The notes: generated by a model not told the origin, from the letters alone. A DNA stretch of 64,000 nt from Physcomitrium patens (GCF_000002425.4 NC_037257.1:18953879-19017878); one strand, 5' to 3'; numbered from the stretch's first letter, positions 35,827-46,814 are shown. Translations and numbers: made by a program.

Positions 35827-37656
35827 TGTCGTAATGTGTAAAGTCTTGCTTCAGAATGCTCCGGGCACTTGGCTGTAGAAGGAAGAATAGAAATTGCGAT
35901 AACAAAATCTTAATTCTAATAGAATACTAACAATGCTCTAATTAGACTATAATAATGGTAAACAAACGTAATCAAATTCAAAACAACTCAAAGAAATTTC
36001 AAACAAACAATAAAATTCTTAAAGAAATATTAGAATGAACACAAATATTACTCAAATATATGTCAATTCAACCTTAATTTAATTCTAGTTAAAATCCTAT
36101 TGAATTTCATTCAAACTTTAGACCAAACCTAATTAAATCTTAAACCATAATAAATCCTAAACCCTAAGTCAAATCCTAAACAAACCTTAAATTAAATCCT
36201 AAATCAAACCCTATTTCAAACCCTAAACCCTAAACCAAATCCTAAATCAAATCCTAAATCCTAATCCAAACTCTAATTCAACCCTAAATCCTAATACAAA
36301 TCCTAAACCCTAAACCAAACCTTAAATCAAATCCTAATCCAAATCCTAAATCAAACCCTAACCAAATCCAAAATCCTAATCCAAACCCTAATCCAACCCT
36401 AAATCCTATCCAAATCCTAAATCCTAATCCAAACCCTAATCCAACCCTAAATCCTATCCAAATCCTAAATCCTAATCCAAACCCTAATCCAAACCCTAAA
36501 TAAAATCCTAACCAAACCCTAATCAAACCCTAACCAAACCCTAATCCAAACCCTAAACTCTAAATCAAACCCTAAATCGAACCCTAGCCAAACCTTAATC
36601 CAAATCTTAATAATTCCTATGACAAATTTAAACCTCAATATCTAATGAATAAACCGTTGATCTCAATTCAAAATTTGCATACTTTTTAAAAATCAAGTTT
36701 AAAACAAGCAAAAAAAAATTTGAAAAGGATCGGAATTACCAAATTGACGAAAACCTCAAAAATGTGTTCGGGTGTTAGCCAGCCTCCTTCTCCAATCTTG
36801 ATGCTAACCTTCTAGAGCCAATTTCACTTCTTTGCGCCGTTCGATTTGTTTCAAATTTCTCATGAACATAGAAAAACAAGTCTAATATTCTCTCACACAA
36901 GTTTTATTCCAATCCAACTAGTAGATTGCATGAAATCTTAAAAACTCTCACTAGACCTAAAATTCTACTTTCTGAGACCTTGACCCGCTTAAACCTGAAT
37001 ATCTCTCACTTTAACCGTTAGATCGAGCTCAAATTCACAAAATATATTTAACACAACTATAATCATGAACCCAAAAAATTTCATTTGTAGATCTACAACA
37101 AAACTTTCGAAATCACTCAAAACATAAATCCTATTTTATTTCATAAAATCCAAGTCATCTGAAACAAACCTCTACTTTGCAAAGCTCTTACAAAGTCATA
37201 TCAACTCCAAATCACCCAAAATTGATGCCCATAAAAACCCTATTTAATCTTCTATCAAACCCCTTTCTCCGATCTGCCAAAGAGTCCCGGAGTCGACGTC
37301 GAGACTCGGTTTTGTGCCTCAGGGTCTGATTTCGACCCTGGTTCATAACTGGCCCTCTCTGGGTATCAACTTTCGTCTTCTTGAGGTAATTTTTACTAAT
37401 TTTCACTCTTAACTCCTCCCTACATATGTCTATATCTTTTATTTTTCTAATCTACCTTGTTTTGCCTAATTTATGGCCTTACAAAGTAAATAGAAGTATA
37501 ATTTGTAAAAATGTAGCATTAGAACCTTTAATTTTTCTACCTTTTTACTAATATCTATTTTTCCAAGATAATTTGCTACAATATTTTGAAGTGAGATCCT
37601 CAAAACATGATATATTTCTTCACCCTTTCACCTACTAGTCATATTACAGCACAACA
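35827..37656 (-). mobile_element. 1.8-kb LTR-like insert in the E4 reverse transcriptase
   Basis: On plus it starts TGTCGTAATG and ends CAGCACAACA, so the termini are TG...CA with a six-base inverted repeat (TGTYGT). Flanking ACGT (35823-35826) and ACAT (37657-37660) look like a 4-bp duplication with one CpG-to-TpA change. The join restores the copia reverse-transcriptase reading between the WYQ-like and RIDTFF-like strands. There is no coding frame. I interpret it as a solo LTR of a large element. Strand is uncertain; a weak resemblance to the insert at 42644-44018 favours minus. Confidence 0.6.
36125..36600. repeat. degenerate telomere-type repeat array
   Basis: Dozens of variants of CCCTAAA, CCTAATCCAAA and CCTAAATCAAA occur in tandem. 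A near-duplicated block of about 53 bp, reading CCTAATCCAACCCTAAATCC with its neighbours, lies at about 36380-36480. True plant telomere units (CCCTAAA) are interspersed rather than uniform. The array lies wholly inside the LTR-like insert, so it arrived with it rather than by telomere fusion. Confidence 0.8.
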
Positions 37657-37660
37657 ACAT

Positions 37661-38561
37661 TGGTATCATGTCCTTGATGATTGCTTAAGCCCATATATGG
37701 ATTCTTCAACTTACACACAAGGTGTTGTTTGACTTCTTCAACAAATCTTTGAGGTTGATCCATGTAGATGTCTTCTTCCAATTTTCTATTCAAGAAAGCC
37801 GTCTTCATATCCATTTGGTGCATCTCCAAGTCCATTGCTGCCCCAATTGCCACAATGGTTCTAATGGTGGTGAATTTGGCCATGGGAGCAAATGTCTCAT
37901 TGAAATCAATACTAGCAACTTGTGAGTAGCCTTTGGCAACCAATCTTGCCTTATACCTCATAATATTGTCCATTGCATCCCTTTTGGTTCTAAATACCTA
38001 CTTACAACCAATTGAAGCTCGATTTGATGGAAGTTGAGTCAATTCTCATGTTCCATTATCCATGAGTGATTTGTATTCTTCTTCCATAGCATTCTCCCAC
38101 TTCATAGCATCCGTTGACTTCATTGCATCACATAAACTCAATGGATCAACAAGAAGTATAACATTGGCATGTTCTTTACTTACTTGAAGAAAAATATGGT
38201 CCTTCTACCATTCACTACGTTGTTTTCTATCTCTCAAAAGATATCTCCTTTCATTTGAAGAAGACTCAACTTGTTGCACTCTATGATCACCTCCAACCTT
38301 CTTTTCTTTTGAAGACAATCTTTTCTCACTCAAAGGTTTATAATCCTCATCACCATCATCATCAACATCTTCATGTTCTTCATTGCTGGTCTTAGCAATT
38401 GTAGAGGCCTTCTTGTCCACCTTCTTTGCCTCTTCATCTTCATTTCCATCTTTACAACCATCATTATCTTTGTCTTCTTCTTTCTTTGCTGAATTTGAAG
38501 ATGTATTTACAAACACACCATTACTCCCACTTGGATACATCTTATCGATGCTAAATGCCAA
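37661..38561 (-). pseudogene. E4 linker and N-terminal half of reverse transcriptase
   Basis: On minus, an open frame from 38561 to 38205 encodes a very acidic, Lys/Glu/Asp-rich linker ending in RYLLRDRKQRS. This is typical of the region between integrase and reverse transcriptase in copia elements. A remnant with DAMKWENAMEEEYKSLMDN follows. Then a frame from 37973 has YKARLVAKGYSQ, DFNETFAPMAK and MDMKTAFLNRKLEEDIYM, the N-terminal reverse-transcriptase motifs. A frame change occurs near YGLKQ just before the insert at 37656. The integrase that should precede the linker is absent. Confidence 0.82.
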
Positions 38562-39801
38562 ACTTGTCTTGATCTTTAGGAAATTCAGTAAATGCCACTA
38601 CTTCAACTTCATTCACCTTCTTGCACTTGATGAAGTAGAGGTTGCCATCTCTAAAGCCTTTTGTAATATGATTTCCTTTCAATGTCTTCACAAAACATCC
38701 ATTCTTATCAAATTGCACTTTACAACCATGTGAAACAAGTTTACTCACTGAGAGGAGATTTTTCTTCATCTTTGGCACATGTAAGACGCCCTTCAATCTG
38801 AACTTCTTGGTTTGGCCTTTCACAACAATCTCTATGACAATGGAGCCCATTCCAATAGCTTGTATTATGCCATTGTCTCCCATGAGGATATTTACTATTG
38901 AAATCTCTTCATAAGTGTCAAATGAACACTTGTATGGAGTCATGTACTTAGTGGCACCTGAATCAATGATCCACTTAGACATGGCAGCCATGGAAGTGCC
39001 TTCACTTGCCATGAATGTATAATCATCACCTCTATATTCATCACAAGCATTGTTTGCACTTTCTCTATCTCTTTTCTTAGCCTTGTAACAATTTCGAGCA
39101 AAGTGACCTAATTTTCCACAAATGAAGCAAATTTTTACATTGCCACATTGATTCGGATGACTCCGCTTGCCTTGCCTTAAAAAGAGAGCCGAATCCTCAC
39201 TTTGGAGCTCTTTTTCTTTTCTCTTGGTCACTTCATGGGCAAGTCTTGCCGTTACATAATCCATTGTGAGTTCTTTTACTTTGATGGATTCCAATGCTAC
39301 AATGAGGTAGTTGTAGGACTCGGGAAGGTTCATAAGTAAGGTCATGACAATATCACTCTCTTTTAAAGGCTTGTCAATAATAACAAGTTGATTAGCAAGG
39401 GCCTTTACCTTGTTGACATGAGCCATGAGGTCTTCACCTTCTTCCATCTTGCAAGTGAAGAATTTCCTCCTTGTGAAGATGATATTGGATAAGTTCTTGC
39501 TCTCATATATGTTGCAAAGAGTCTTCCATGCTTCTGCTGGTCCTTTGCAAGAGATGATGTGAGAAAAGTTGGCTTCATCCAAATTAATGGCAATCATACC
39601 AAAAGCCTTCTTTTCTTGTCTTGTGAAGTCCTTCTTCTCTTTAGCATTAGCATGCATGCTTGGAGGCTCTTCACTTTCATCTACAATGTCCCAAAGGTCC
39701 AAAGACGCCAACAAAAGCTCCATTTTGACCTTCCAATGGTAGAAATTGTTACCTCTAAACTTCTCAATCACTCTCAAACCTTCACCCTCACTTGAAGCCA
39801 T
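38551..39801 (-). CDS. E4 gag and protease (open frame)
   Basis: An uninterrupted frame of 416 codons on minus is the best preserved part of E4. It has an N-terminal copia gag domain of the UBN2 type (RVIEKFRGNNFYHWKVKMELLL, AWKTLCNIYESKN, LMAHVNKVKALANQL). A CCHC zinc knuckle (CFICGKLGHFARNC) follows, then the aspartic protease site WIIDSGATKYMTPY. A partial pre-integrase segment (GVLHVPKMKKNLLSVSKLV) ends it. The frame stops at 38551 exactly where integrase should follow, so the element would make capsid and protease but no integrase. The ATG at 39801 gives the usual gag start. Confidence 0.88.
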   Translation of the reverse strand: MASSEGEGLRVIEKFRGNNFYHWKVKMELLLASLDLWDIVDESEEPPSMHANAKEKKDFTRQEKKAFGMIAINLDEANFSHIISCKGPAEAWKTLCNIYESKNLSNIIFTRRKFFTCKMEEGEDLMAHVNKVKALANQLVIIDKPLKESDIVMTLLMNLPESYNYLIVALESIKVKELTMDYVTARLAHEVTKRKEKELQSEDSALFLRQGKRSHPNQCGNVKICFICGKLGHFARNCYKAKKRDRESANNACDEYRGDDYTFMASEGTSMAAMSKWIIDSGATKYMTPYKCSFDTYEEISIVNILMGDNGIIQAIGMGSIVIEIVVKGQTKKFRLKGVLHVPKMKKNLLSVSKLVSHGCKVQFDKNGCFVKTLKGNHITKGFRDGNLYFIKCKKVNEVEVVAFTEFPKDQDKFGI

Positions 39802-40284
39802 GTCTTAGAAGAGGTCTATCAAAAAAATATCAAGAAAAAGACTCTCTATGTGCTTAAAATCACTAAAATAATATTGTACTAGCAAAATCTCAGAATGCCC
39901 TCTTGTGAACAAATGAATGTTTCTTCACTCCAAACACTCCCTAATCAACTTTTGAAGCTTCTAATAAGTATGTGAACTCCAATCAACCTCACCATCTAGT
40001 TCTTCCACTCATAAAACTCACTTTCTCACCACAAAATCAAAGACACTATTAAGATCTTTGTATAAGGTCTTAATCACTCAATCCTAGGAGTTAAGAACCT
40101 TCAAACTGATGTAAGAGATCTATAAGGCCCAAATCAGAACCTCTACAAGTCAAAACACTAGATTAGATCATACAATCTCTAACATCAGCAAATACCATAA
40201 GATCTATTCCACACAAAAACAACAACCAGCAAATGACTTCAACTTACTTGAATAGCACAACAAAGTGTGTGTGGGCCCATAACC

Positions 40285-40595
40285 TATTGAAAAAACACAA
40301 TAAGCAAGACAGAAGTAAGTAGAAATCAGCAAGGTTAGACACAAAAGAAGTATGGAATGAGATACCTCTCACTTCCAACACCCTTTATTTATAGGTAGAA
40401 GTTACATCCATTTTGGCTAGTATTCATTTACTTTCATCCAACTAAACTCTAGATTCTTCTTAACTTAGCCACCACTTAAAATCCTAGCCTCCACCTTGGT
40501 AACTTTCCTTCATCCTTTTGTTGCCCTTTGACCATTATCAACTTATCTAAGATAATATCTTTTACCTTCTAACTTATCCTCCATTTACTTTAACA
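40285..40595 (-). repeat. E4 5' LTR
   Basis: This is the 311-bp partner of 34407-34737. It is about 20 bp shorter because a repeated AGCTGCCACC phrase present in the other copy is missing. The right end abuts TTTTG at 40596-40600. Confidence 0.88.
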
Positions 40596-41093
40596 TTTTG
40601 TAGCTTCTTTGTATTTATATGACTAAAGAGATGGAGAATCAACAACCACCAAATTCAACTCAAAAGTTTTTATTTGCGAACTTATTAAATGAGACATTGT
40701 GATTGTCATAGTTTTCAAGATGACAAAATCAAGATGAAGGTCCTCAAGGACGATATGTCCTTTCTTGAATAGATGGCAAGGTACAACATATTTGGGATCA
40801 CGACCTTAGAAGACACTCTCTATATTTGGTGATTTTATTAGAGGTAGGAATAATTCTTGACAATATTTCTAATATTTTAATTGAAGAAGGTTATGAAGGC
40901 TTCAACAACGAACAAATAATAGGATAATCTTTTTACCTTGATATAGGACATTATCGATGGTTGAGAGGACCTATCAACTATCTTTGAAGATAACAAAGAT
41001 CAGGGTATGTGACAAATATAATTTATTGCATCTTAGATTTCTTTAATATATGAAGACCACTCTTCAAAGAACTCATTCTTAGAAGGAGGGATA
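40596..41093 (+). pseudogene. E2 extra ORF remnant and polypurine tract
   Basis: Behind E4 the E2 sequence resumes. It contains a decayed copy of the extra ORF seen in E3, best readable as DIGHYRWLRGPINYL near 40945-40985, with many stops. The polypurine tract AGAAGGAGGGATAA ends at 41093. Confidence 0.65.
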
Positions 41094-41623
41094 ATGTCAC
41101 AAATCTACATAGGTACTCTAATAAATATCTATATGATTACGTAGAAGTAAGTAAAAATAGATAAAAATAGATTAATTTTATAATATCTTCTAAAAAAATA
41201 TTATAGATGTTGATTTGACTTTACATGTATTTATAGTTGATTAGTAGGTTAGAAACTTAGTCAACAAGTTAACCATGTCTTAATAGCTTGTAGAACAAGC
41301 TAATTATATGACACACATATAAAAAACTTACCTTGTAAATTAAGATATGTGTCTTAGAAAGTCAACATGTATTGGAGGTCTTAGAAGACATTGCTTTGTA
41401 ACTCCTAGTTAAGAATATATATAGAGGCAAGAGTGAAACCTTCTTTACTCTCGTCAATATCTTTTTAGTCTTAAGTCTTGTTTTAAGGCTTTTTAGTCTT
41501 CTTGTTTTTGGCAATAGCTACTCTAGTTAAATATTATATCATCTTTGAATGACTTTCTAATTCTTTTTAGTGATACAAGAATGTATTAAGAATTTTCTTT
41601 CTTTGAAATTCATGTTATTGACA
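41094..41623 (+). repeat. E2 3' LTR
   Basis: This is the 530-bp partner of 22854-23394. It starts TGTCACAAATC and ends GTTATTGACA. It has a TATATATA box near 41415 and the same kind of imperfect palindrome at about 41428-41452. Confidence 0.85.
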
Positions 41624-42057
41624 AAAGGTCTAGATTATTATAGATTGAAAGATTTTAAGAATAATAAGAGATGTGTAATACTTTTTAGACTTTGTGAATT
41701 ACTAATAGATCTTCATTAAGAAATTTTTTCAAGTTGTAGCTTTACTTATACGTTTGACTTGTAAAAAAAAACTTAAGTGGAATAAAGAAGCTGAAGCAGG
41801 AATTTATTCTTGCATCAATCTTATATTATGTCAACTTTTCTACGATATTTTTTTTATAGAAAAAAATACATAAGACTTTGCTTGATATGCAATATTATTA
41901 GAAATGGTAGTAGATGAAAAATTCCATTCAGAGATTTTTATTTTGGAATTTTTTTAGCAATAGAGATCAATTATAAAATCTACAATAAAAAACTTGTTGC
42001 AATTATATATTATTTTTAGGAATGGCATCGCTATCTAGAAGGCGCTTTTAGTCCATT

Positions 42058-42098
<41 letters not shown>

Positions 42099-42643
42099 CA
42101 CAAGAATCTTGTGTATTTCATGTCAGCATGTATGTTGAATTGTTGTTAGGTTTGTTGAAGCATGTCATTATCAAGATTTCATTTTAAGTTCACATATTGA
42201 CCTAAAAAACAACAAGGTTTGTCAAGTACAATTTCTAGACCTTTTTATCTTATACCAAAAGATGGAGATGCAGCTTTTTATAAAAAAAAATGGTTGATTT
42301 GAAGCCTAAGTAATTTCATCTTTGACTAGTAGAATCAACATTAATTGTTGATTCAACCTTTGTCAAGCAAATTCAATCAAATATGTTTTTTAATGCTCTT
42401 GATCTTGATATCAAAAATAATTCTTTTAAGTCTCATAATACTTCTAAGTTCAAGTTCAAGAATATTCTATTCTATTTTGAAGATTGCTTATATGTTCTAA
42501 AATGAGAATTTTGTTTATATATTCTTCAAGCTCATCACAACTTTCTAATAACAAGACATTTTAGATATAACAAGACTTTGGAGCTTATATCTAGAAATTT
42601 TGAATGGTTTCAAGTGTAAAAGGTTATAAAAGATTTTGTATGG
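41624..42643 (+). pseudogene. E1 RNase H and integrase finger remnant
   Basis: E1 continues right after the E2 LTR with the connection domain. RNase H remnants follow (WNKEAEAG..., the tract before the (TA)n run at 42060-42095, then YFMSACMLNCC). The start of the integrase finger region (LEDCLYVLK..., then HHNFLITRHFRYNKTLELIS) is readable. It is interrupted at 42643 by the LTR-like insert. Stops are frequent. Confidence 0.7.
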
Positions 42644-44018
42644 TGTTGTGTTGTGCTTCAACTTTCATGTGAAAATATTATGTATAAATGTTTGATATAA
42701 AATTTATTAAATAATGTAATAAGAATCATATTAGTAGATTGTAATTGGTTGTAGAATATAGTTAAATTACTACTATGAAAAGAGGTTTTTTAAAAGAAAT
42801 ACTATTAGAATTTACATGATTTTTTTTTTTTTTTGATAGTGGCTTTAAAGATTAATTTTATTTGATAGTAACTTTCACATATTTGAAGTCACCTTTGTTA
42901 GACATTGGTGACCCTTGAAGTCTTATTTTGTTTCTTTTATTTGATATTTAGGACATATATTATATAAATCTTATTAAAAAAAGAGTTGAAGAGGGATCTT
43001 GGTAGCAAAAAAAGAAGTTAGGATATTCATTTGGATGAATGGAGATAGATGGTAAAAATCTCCATTCCTATTGGCCAAAAATCATGCTCCTTGGATTTCA
43101 AGGAGGCTGCCCAAGGCCTTATTAGGGATTATGGTTATTATTTTGAGATGATTCGAGCTTTGAAGGCTAGATTCAACAAGTTTAGGATTTTAGCTATGAT
43201 TTTGATACAAATTTTGTGTGATTTGGAATTTATATAAAAGAGATATGGCTACTCAAAGTTGAAGTGATGATTTTGTATATACTATCATTCTTTTGAACAT
43301 AACACACGTGTACAAAAAGCAATGAAGAATCAGTGACCAGAATTACAAAAAGTACTTTTTTTGCTATACTTTTTGTATATTGCTTGATGAATTCTAAATT
43401 GGAATAAAAGAAATATTGGAAGTTGAAGTCAGCACTTCAAATCTAAGGATAGTAAGTGATTCCATTCACTAGTGGTTGTATTTTGAGCTATATCTTGAGC
43501 AATTTGACAAAATTTCAGCTCAAAATTTCCAAAAATGTGTATTATCATGTTGTTAAATTTTATGCATAAATTTTGTCGTATTTGAGTTTTATTTTTTTAA
43601 GATATGAAGAAAATAGTGCTTAGATGCTTAAAGGTTAGGGTTTTGAGTACCTATTAGGGTTTCTTAGATGCCAAAAGACTGATATCAAATTTACAATTTA
43701 TTTTTTTAGCAAGAAAGTTTAAGGATAATAGCTATATTATATAAAAATTTGAGAGAAATTGAATAGTTGGATTAAGATATATGAATTTCTAAAGTGAAAA
43801 AAAAAAAAGAAATCATTTGCGAAAAAAATATGTTTTGAAAGATTTTACTACAATTTGGGCATTCTATATAAAATGAAGAGGTTTTGGAAGCTAAGACTTT
43901 TTATATAAGTTAAAGGTGGAATAAATCACTTATTAGAGTTTAGCCAATAAATTAAAACTATACTTTCTACAACTAGATACCCCATGTATTTCTTGATTAT
44001 AAATCACGCCACATAACA
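42644..44018 (+). mobile_element. 1.4-kb LTR-like insert in the E1 integrase
   Basis: It starts TGTTGTGTTGTGC and ends CCACATAACA, so the termini form a seven-base inverted repeat (TGTTRTG). Flanks ATGG (42640-42643) and ATAG (44019-44022) look like a 4-bp duplication with one change. The integrase reading of E1 joins across it. It has no coding frame and no internal domains, so it resembles a solo LTR. An inverted relative lies at about 47540-48420. Confidence 0.6.
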
Positions 44019-45718
44019 ATAGTCATGTGACATTTGCTCAAGTTTAAAAACTCATCATTGACCTTATGGACTTCTCTAACCATTGCCTATACTAGAGCAA
44101 TCATATTCTTCTTTTTCTATGGATTTTATTATGGATCTTCCAAATTCAAATTTATATGATTCTATATTTATGATCATAGATTATTTCACCAAAATGGCAT
44201 ATTTTATATCATATATAAAAATTATTTCTAAAGAAGAAATAACTAAGATTTTTTTTAACATCTATGGATATTATGGATTGCCAAAAGATATCATATCAAA
44301 TAAAGGGATATAATTTATATTAAGATTTTAAAGAATTTTTTTTAATATATTGAAGGTAGATATAAAACTATCTTCAATCTTTCATCCTCAAATAGATGGA
44401 CAAATAAAATAGGTGAATCAAGTTCTAGAGCACTATTTGAAGCGTATTATCAACTATTATTAAAATGATTCGATAACTTTTTTGCAATAAGTAGAATTTG
44501 CATACAATAATTTATTATATTTTTTTATTCAACAAATATTATTTTTTATTAATTATGATAACCATCCACAATTAGATACCTTTGATTTTTTAAATTTGAT
44601 AAACTTACAGTAGAGGATTTTTTAAATCATTTGTCAAAGCTACAAGCAACAATGAAGGTATAGTTAAAGGAAGCTCAAAAATTCAACATGGCTGCCTATC
44701 ATAAAAAACAACTATAATTTGATGTGAGTGATAAGGTATGATTACTTTGTTGTAACATCAAGACTCGTTGTCCTTGTGATACGTTGGATTATTGTAGGCT
44801 TAGATCCTTTTTATTTGTGAAAAAATCAATCTACTTGCTTAATTATTACATCTACAAGAATCAATAAAGATTCTTTTTATATTCTATGTATCCTTTTTTA
44901 TGTTATATAAGATAATAAATATTCCAAAAAGAAGACAAATGCCACCACCTCCTATAAAAAAGGACAATTATCAAGAATCCAAGGTAGAAGAAATCTTAGA
45001 TTCAAGGGGGTGCCAAAATAAGTTGAAATATTTTATTCATTAATACACATATGATATTAGTAAATATACATGGAAGTCAGTAAAGAATCTTGCGAATGTT
45101 ATAAAAAAGGTTGAAACTTTTTATTAATAATATTCATCAAATCCAAAATAAAGAATCAAGCAATTCTTTGCTATAAAAGAAAAGATGATCAATGAAGATT
45201 ATATCCTATCTTCTATTCTTTATTATGAGTACTTTATATTTTAGCAACGCCAATAAGATGGAAAATCTATAATGAGTAGATCCAATTCAAGAACTATTGT
45301 TTGATGACTTATCAAATAAGATATTGCACTTGTCACAATCTTCAAGATAATATTATTAAGATAAAGATCTTGAAGAATAACATGATCTCCTTTAAATAAA
45401 TGGCAAAATATAATGTGTTTGATATCACAATCTTAAAAGATATTCTTGATGTTTAGTAATTTTATTGGAGGTAGAAACAATTTTTAATCGTGTACCAATT
45501 TCTAGTTTGAAAGAAGTTATAAAAGCCTTAACAATGATCAAATCATAGGATAGTCTTCTTATTCTAGAATGAGACATTATCATTAGCTAAGAAGACCTAT
45601 CAACTATCTTTGAAAGAAATAATGATCAAAATATGTAGAAAATATAATTTGTTATATCATTGACTTTATTAATATATAATTATTGCTCCTTATAGAACTC
45701 ATCTTTAGAGCAAGGATA
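44019..45718 (+). pseudogene. E1 integrase core, chromodomain and extra ORF remnant
   Basis: The integrase reading resumes with MDFIMDLPNSNLYDSIFMI, DIISNKGI and FHPQIDGQI, the core D-D-E motifs. A Pro-poor linker follows, then a chromodomain-like stretch near 45000-45090 and a heavily decayed copy of the extra 3' ORF at about 45250-45700. All are broken by stops. The 3' LTR follows at 45719. Confidence 0.7.
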
Positions 45719-45835
45719 ATGTCATCAAAACATTTACTTTAATAATTATCTAGATAATATGAATAGATAAAATTAAATAAAAAATATTAATTTGATAATA
45801 TCTTATACAAAAAGCTTCTTAGAAGCTTTATAATC
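45719..45835 (+). repeat. E1 3' LTR, left part
   Basis: It starts TGTCATCAAAAC directly behind a purine-rich tract (GAGCAAGGATAA) and follows the U3 of the E2 LTR. It is cut at 45835 by the inverted solo LTR. Confidence 0.72.
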
Positions 45836-46384
45836 TATCAAGGACAAGAACTCGATGAATGAAAATAAACAAGTGAGACTCTTTTAAAGAAATATGAAAA
45901 AATAGAAATAGAGAAGTATGTATATTAAAAAAGAAATTAGAATGACTATTACCAAAAAAATAAGGAAACTAGAGACTCTTGAAACTAGAGTAGAAGTAAG
46001 AAAGGAATTGACAAGAATAAAAGTGGCTTCATTCTTACCTCTATATATACTATCTACCTAAGATCTATGTACAACATTCTATAGAACCTCCAAAAATTTG
46101 TTGACTTTGCATGACATGTATCTTAACTTGCAAGGCAAGTTTTCTATATAGGCACCACATAGCTAGCTTGTTCCAGAAGCTACCAACACATATGGCACAT
46201 GGTTAACTTATTAATCAAGTTTCTAATCTATCAATCAACTACAAATAGATGTAAAGTCAAAATAGCATCTACGAAACTTCTAAAAAACTTTTCTAAAAGA
46301 TATTATGAAATTAATCTACTTTTATCTACTTTTACTTATTCATGTTTTCTAGATAACAATTATAATAGATATATATCTGTAAGA
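45836..46384 (-). repeat. inverted solo LTR inside the E1 3' LTR
   Basis: Reverse-complemented, these 549 bases match the E2 LTR from end to end. TATCAAGGACA corresponds to the TTGACA end and ATATCTGTAAGA to the TGTCACAGATAT start. A perfect TAATC duplication flanks it at 45831-45835 and 46385-46389. It has no internal domain, so it is a solo LTR left after recombination. Confidence 0.85.
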
Positions 46385-46389
46385 TAATC

Positions 46390-46814
46390 ATATTTTCATC
46401 TTTATACATGTCGATAGGCGATTGATAGGTTAAAAACTTGGCCAACAAATTAGCTTGTGTCACATGTATTAATAGCTTGTGGAACAAGCTCACTATGTGG
46501 TATACATATAGGAAACTTGTCTTATAAGTTAGATATATATCTTGCAAATTAGATACGTGTTGGAGGTCCAATAAAACATTGTCACATAGTTCTGAGGTAG
46601 ATAATAAATATAGAGGCAAAAGTAAAGCTTTCTTCACTTTTATCAATTCTTTTTTTGTGTCTACTCTAGTTTTAAGAACCTCTAGCTTCTTCGTCTTTGG
46701 TAATAGCCATTTTAATTTCTTATTAAATATATTTGCTTTTTTATTTTTATTTTTTTATTTTTTTTATTTATTTCTTATTTATTTATATATCTTCTTTGAA
46801 TTCTTATTCTTGAT
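46390..46814 (+). repeat. E1 3' LTR, right part
   Basis: The LTR resumes in direct orientation (GATTGATAGGTTAAAAACTTGG) and runs through the palindrome at 46615-46642. It ends near 46814 with a degenerate CTTGATA end. A long T-rich tract has grown at about 46730-46790. Confidence 0.7.

Larger units (their letters stand above)
34407..40595 (-). mobile_element. E4: Ty1/copia element inserted in E2, integrase lost
   Basis: E4 is bounded by direct repeats at 34407-34737 and 40285-40595. They start TATTGAAAAAACACAATAAG and end TTTACTTTAACA on the plus strand. A perfect TTTTG duplication flanks it at 34402-34406 and 40596-40600. The coding direction is minus: gag, zinc knuckle, protease, an acidic linker, reverse transcriptase, RNase H. 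The integrase core is missing between about 38550 and 38560. A 1.8-kb insert (35827-37656) splits the reverse transcriptase. The element is therefore non-autonomous and could only have moved with help before the insert. Confidence 0.9.
22854..41623 (+). mobile_element. E2: decayed Ty3/gypsy chromovirus inserted in E1
   Basis: E2 is bounded by related LTRs at 22854-23394 and 41094-41623, both ending in TTGACA. Between them, in order, are a leader, gag, protease, reverse transcriptase, RNase H, integrase, a chromodomain remnant, an extra ORF and a polypurine tract (AGAAGGAGGGATAA) just before the 3' LTR. E2 sits in E1 just behind the reverse transcriptase. The flanks AAGAA and AAAGG are consistent with a decayed 5-bp target duplication. 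E2 is itself interrupted by E3 at 25842 and by E4 at 34407. Many stops and frameshifts make it non-coding. Confidence 0.82.
21813..46814 (+). mobile_element. E1: oldest Ty3/gypsy chromovirus, 5'-truncated, host of the nest
   Basis: E1 is the outer, most decayed element. Its left remnant starts abruptly near the end of gag at about 21813; the 5' LTR and most of gag are gone. Its protein-coding remnants continue at 41624, after E2, through RNase H, integrase, chromodomain and the extra 3' ORF to a 3' LTR that starts at 45719. The LTR belongs to the same family as that of E2 (TGTCA start, TTGA-TA end). E1 was interrupted by E2, by a 1.4-kb LTR-like insert (42644-44018) and by a solo LTR (45836-46384). 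All frames are full of stops. The right limit (about 46814) is set by matching the LTR end, and the left limit is approximate. Confidence 0.75.

Noticed and set aside
36284..36526. Minus-strand open frame with repeated GLGFGLGF-type peptides
   Set aside because: It is only the translation of the telomere-type repeat array; the repeat lacks stops in this frame.
45814..45828. Perfect heat-shock element in the E1 LTR
   Set aside because: The TTC and GAA triplets are three bases apart instead of two, so it is at best a decayed site.
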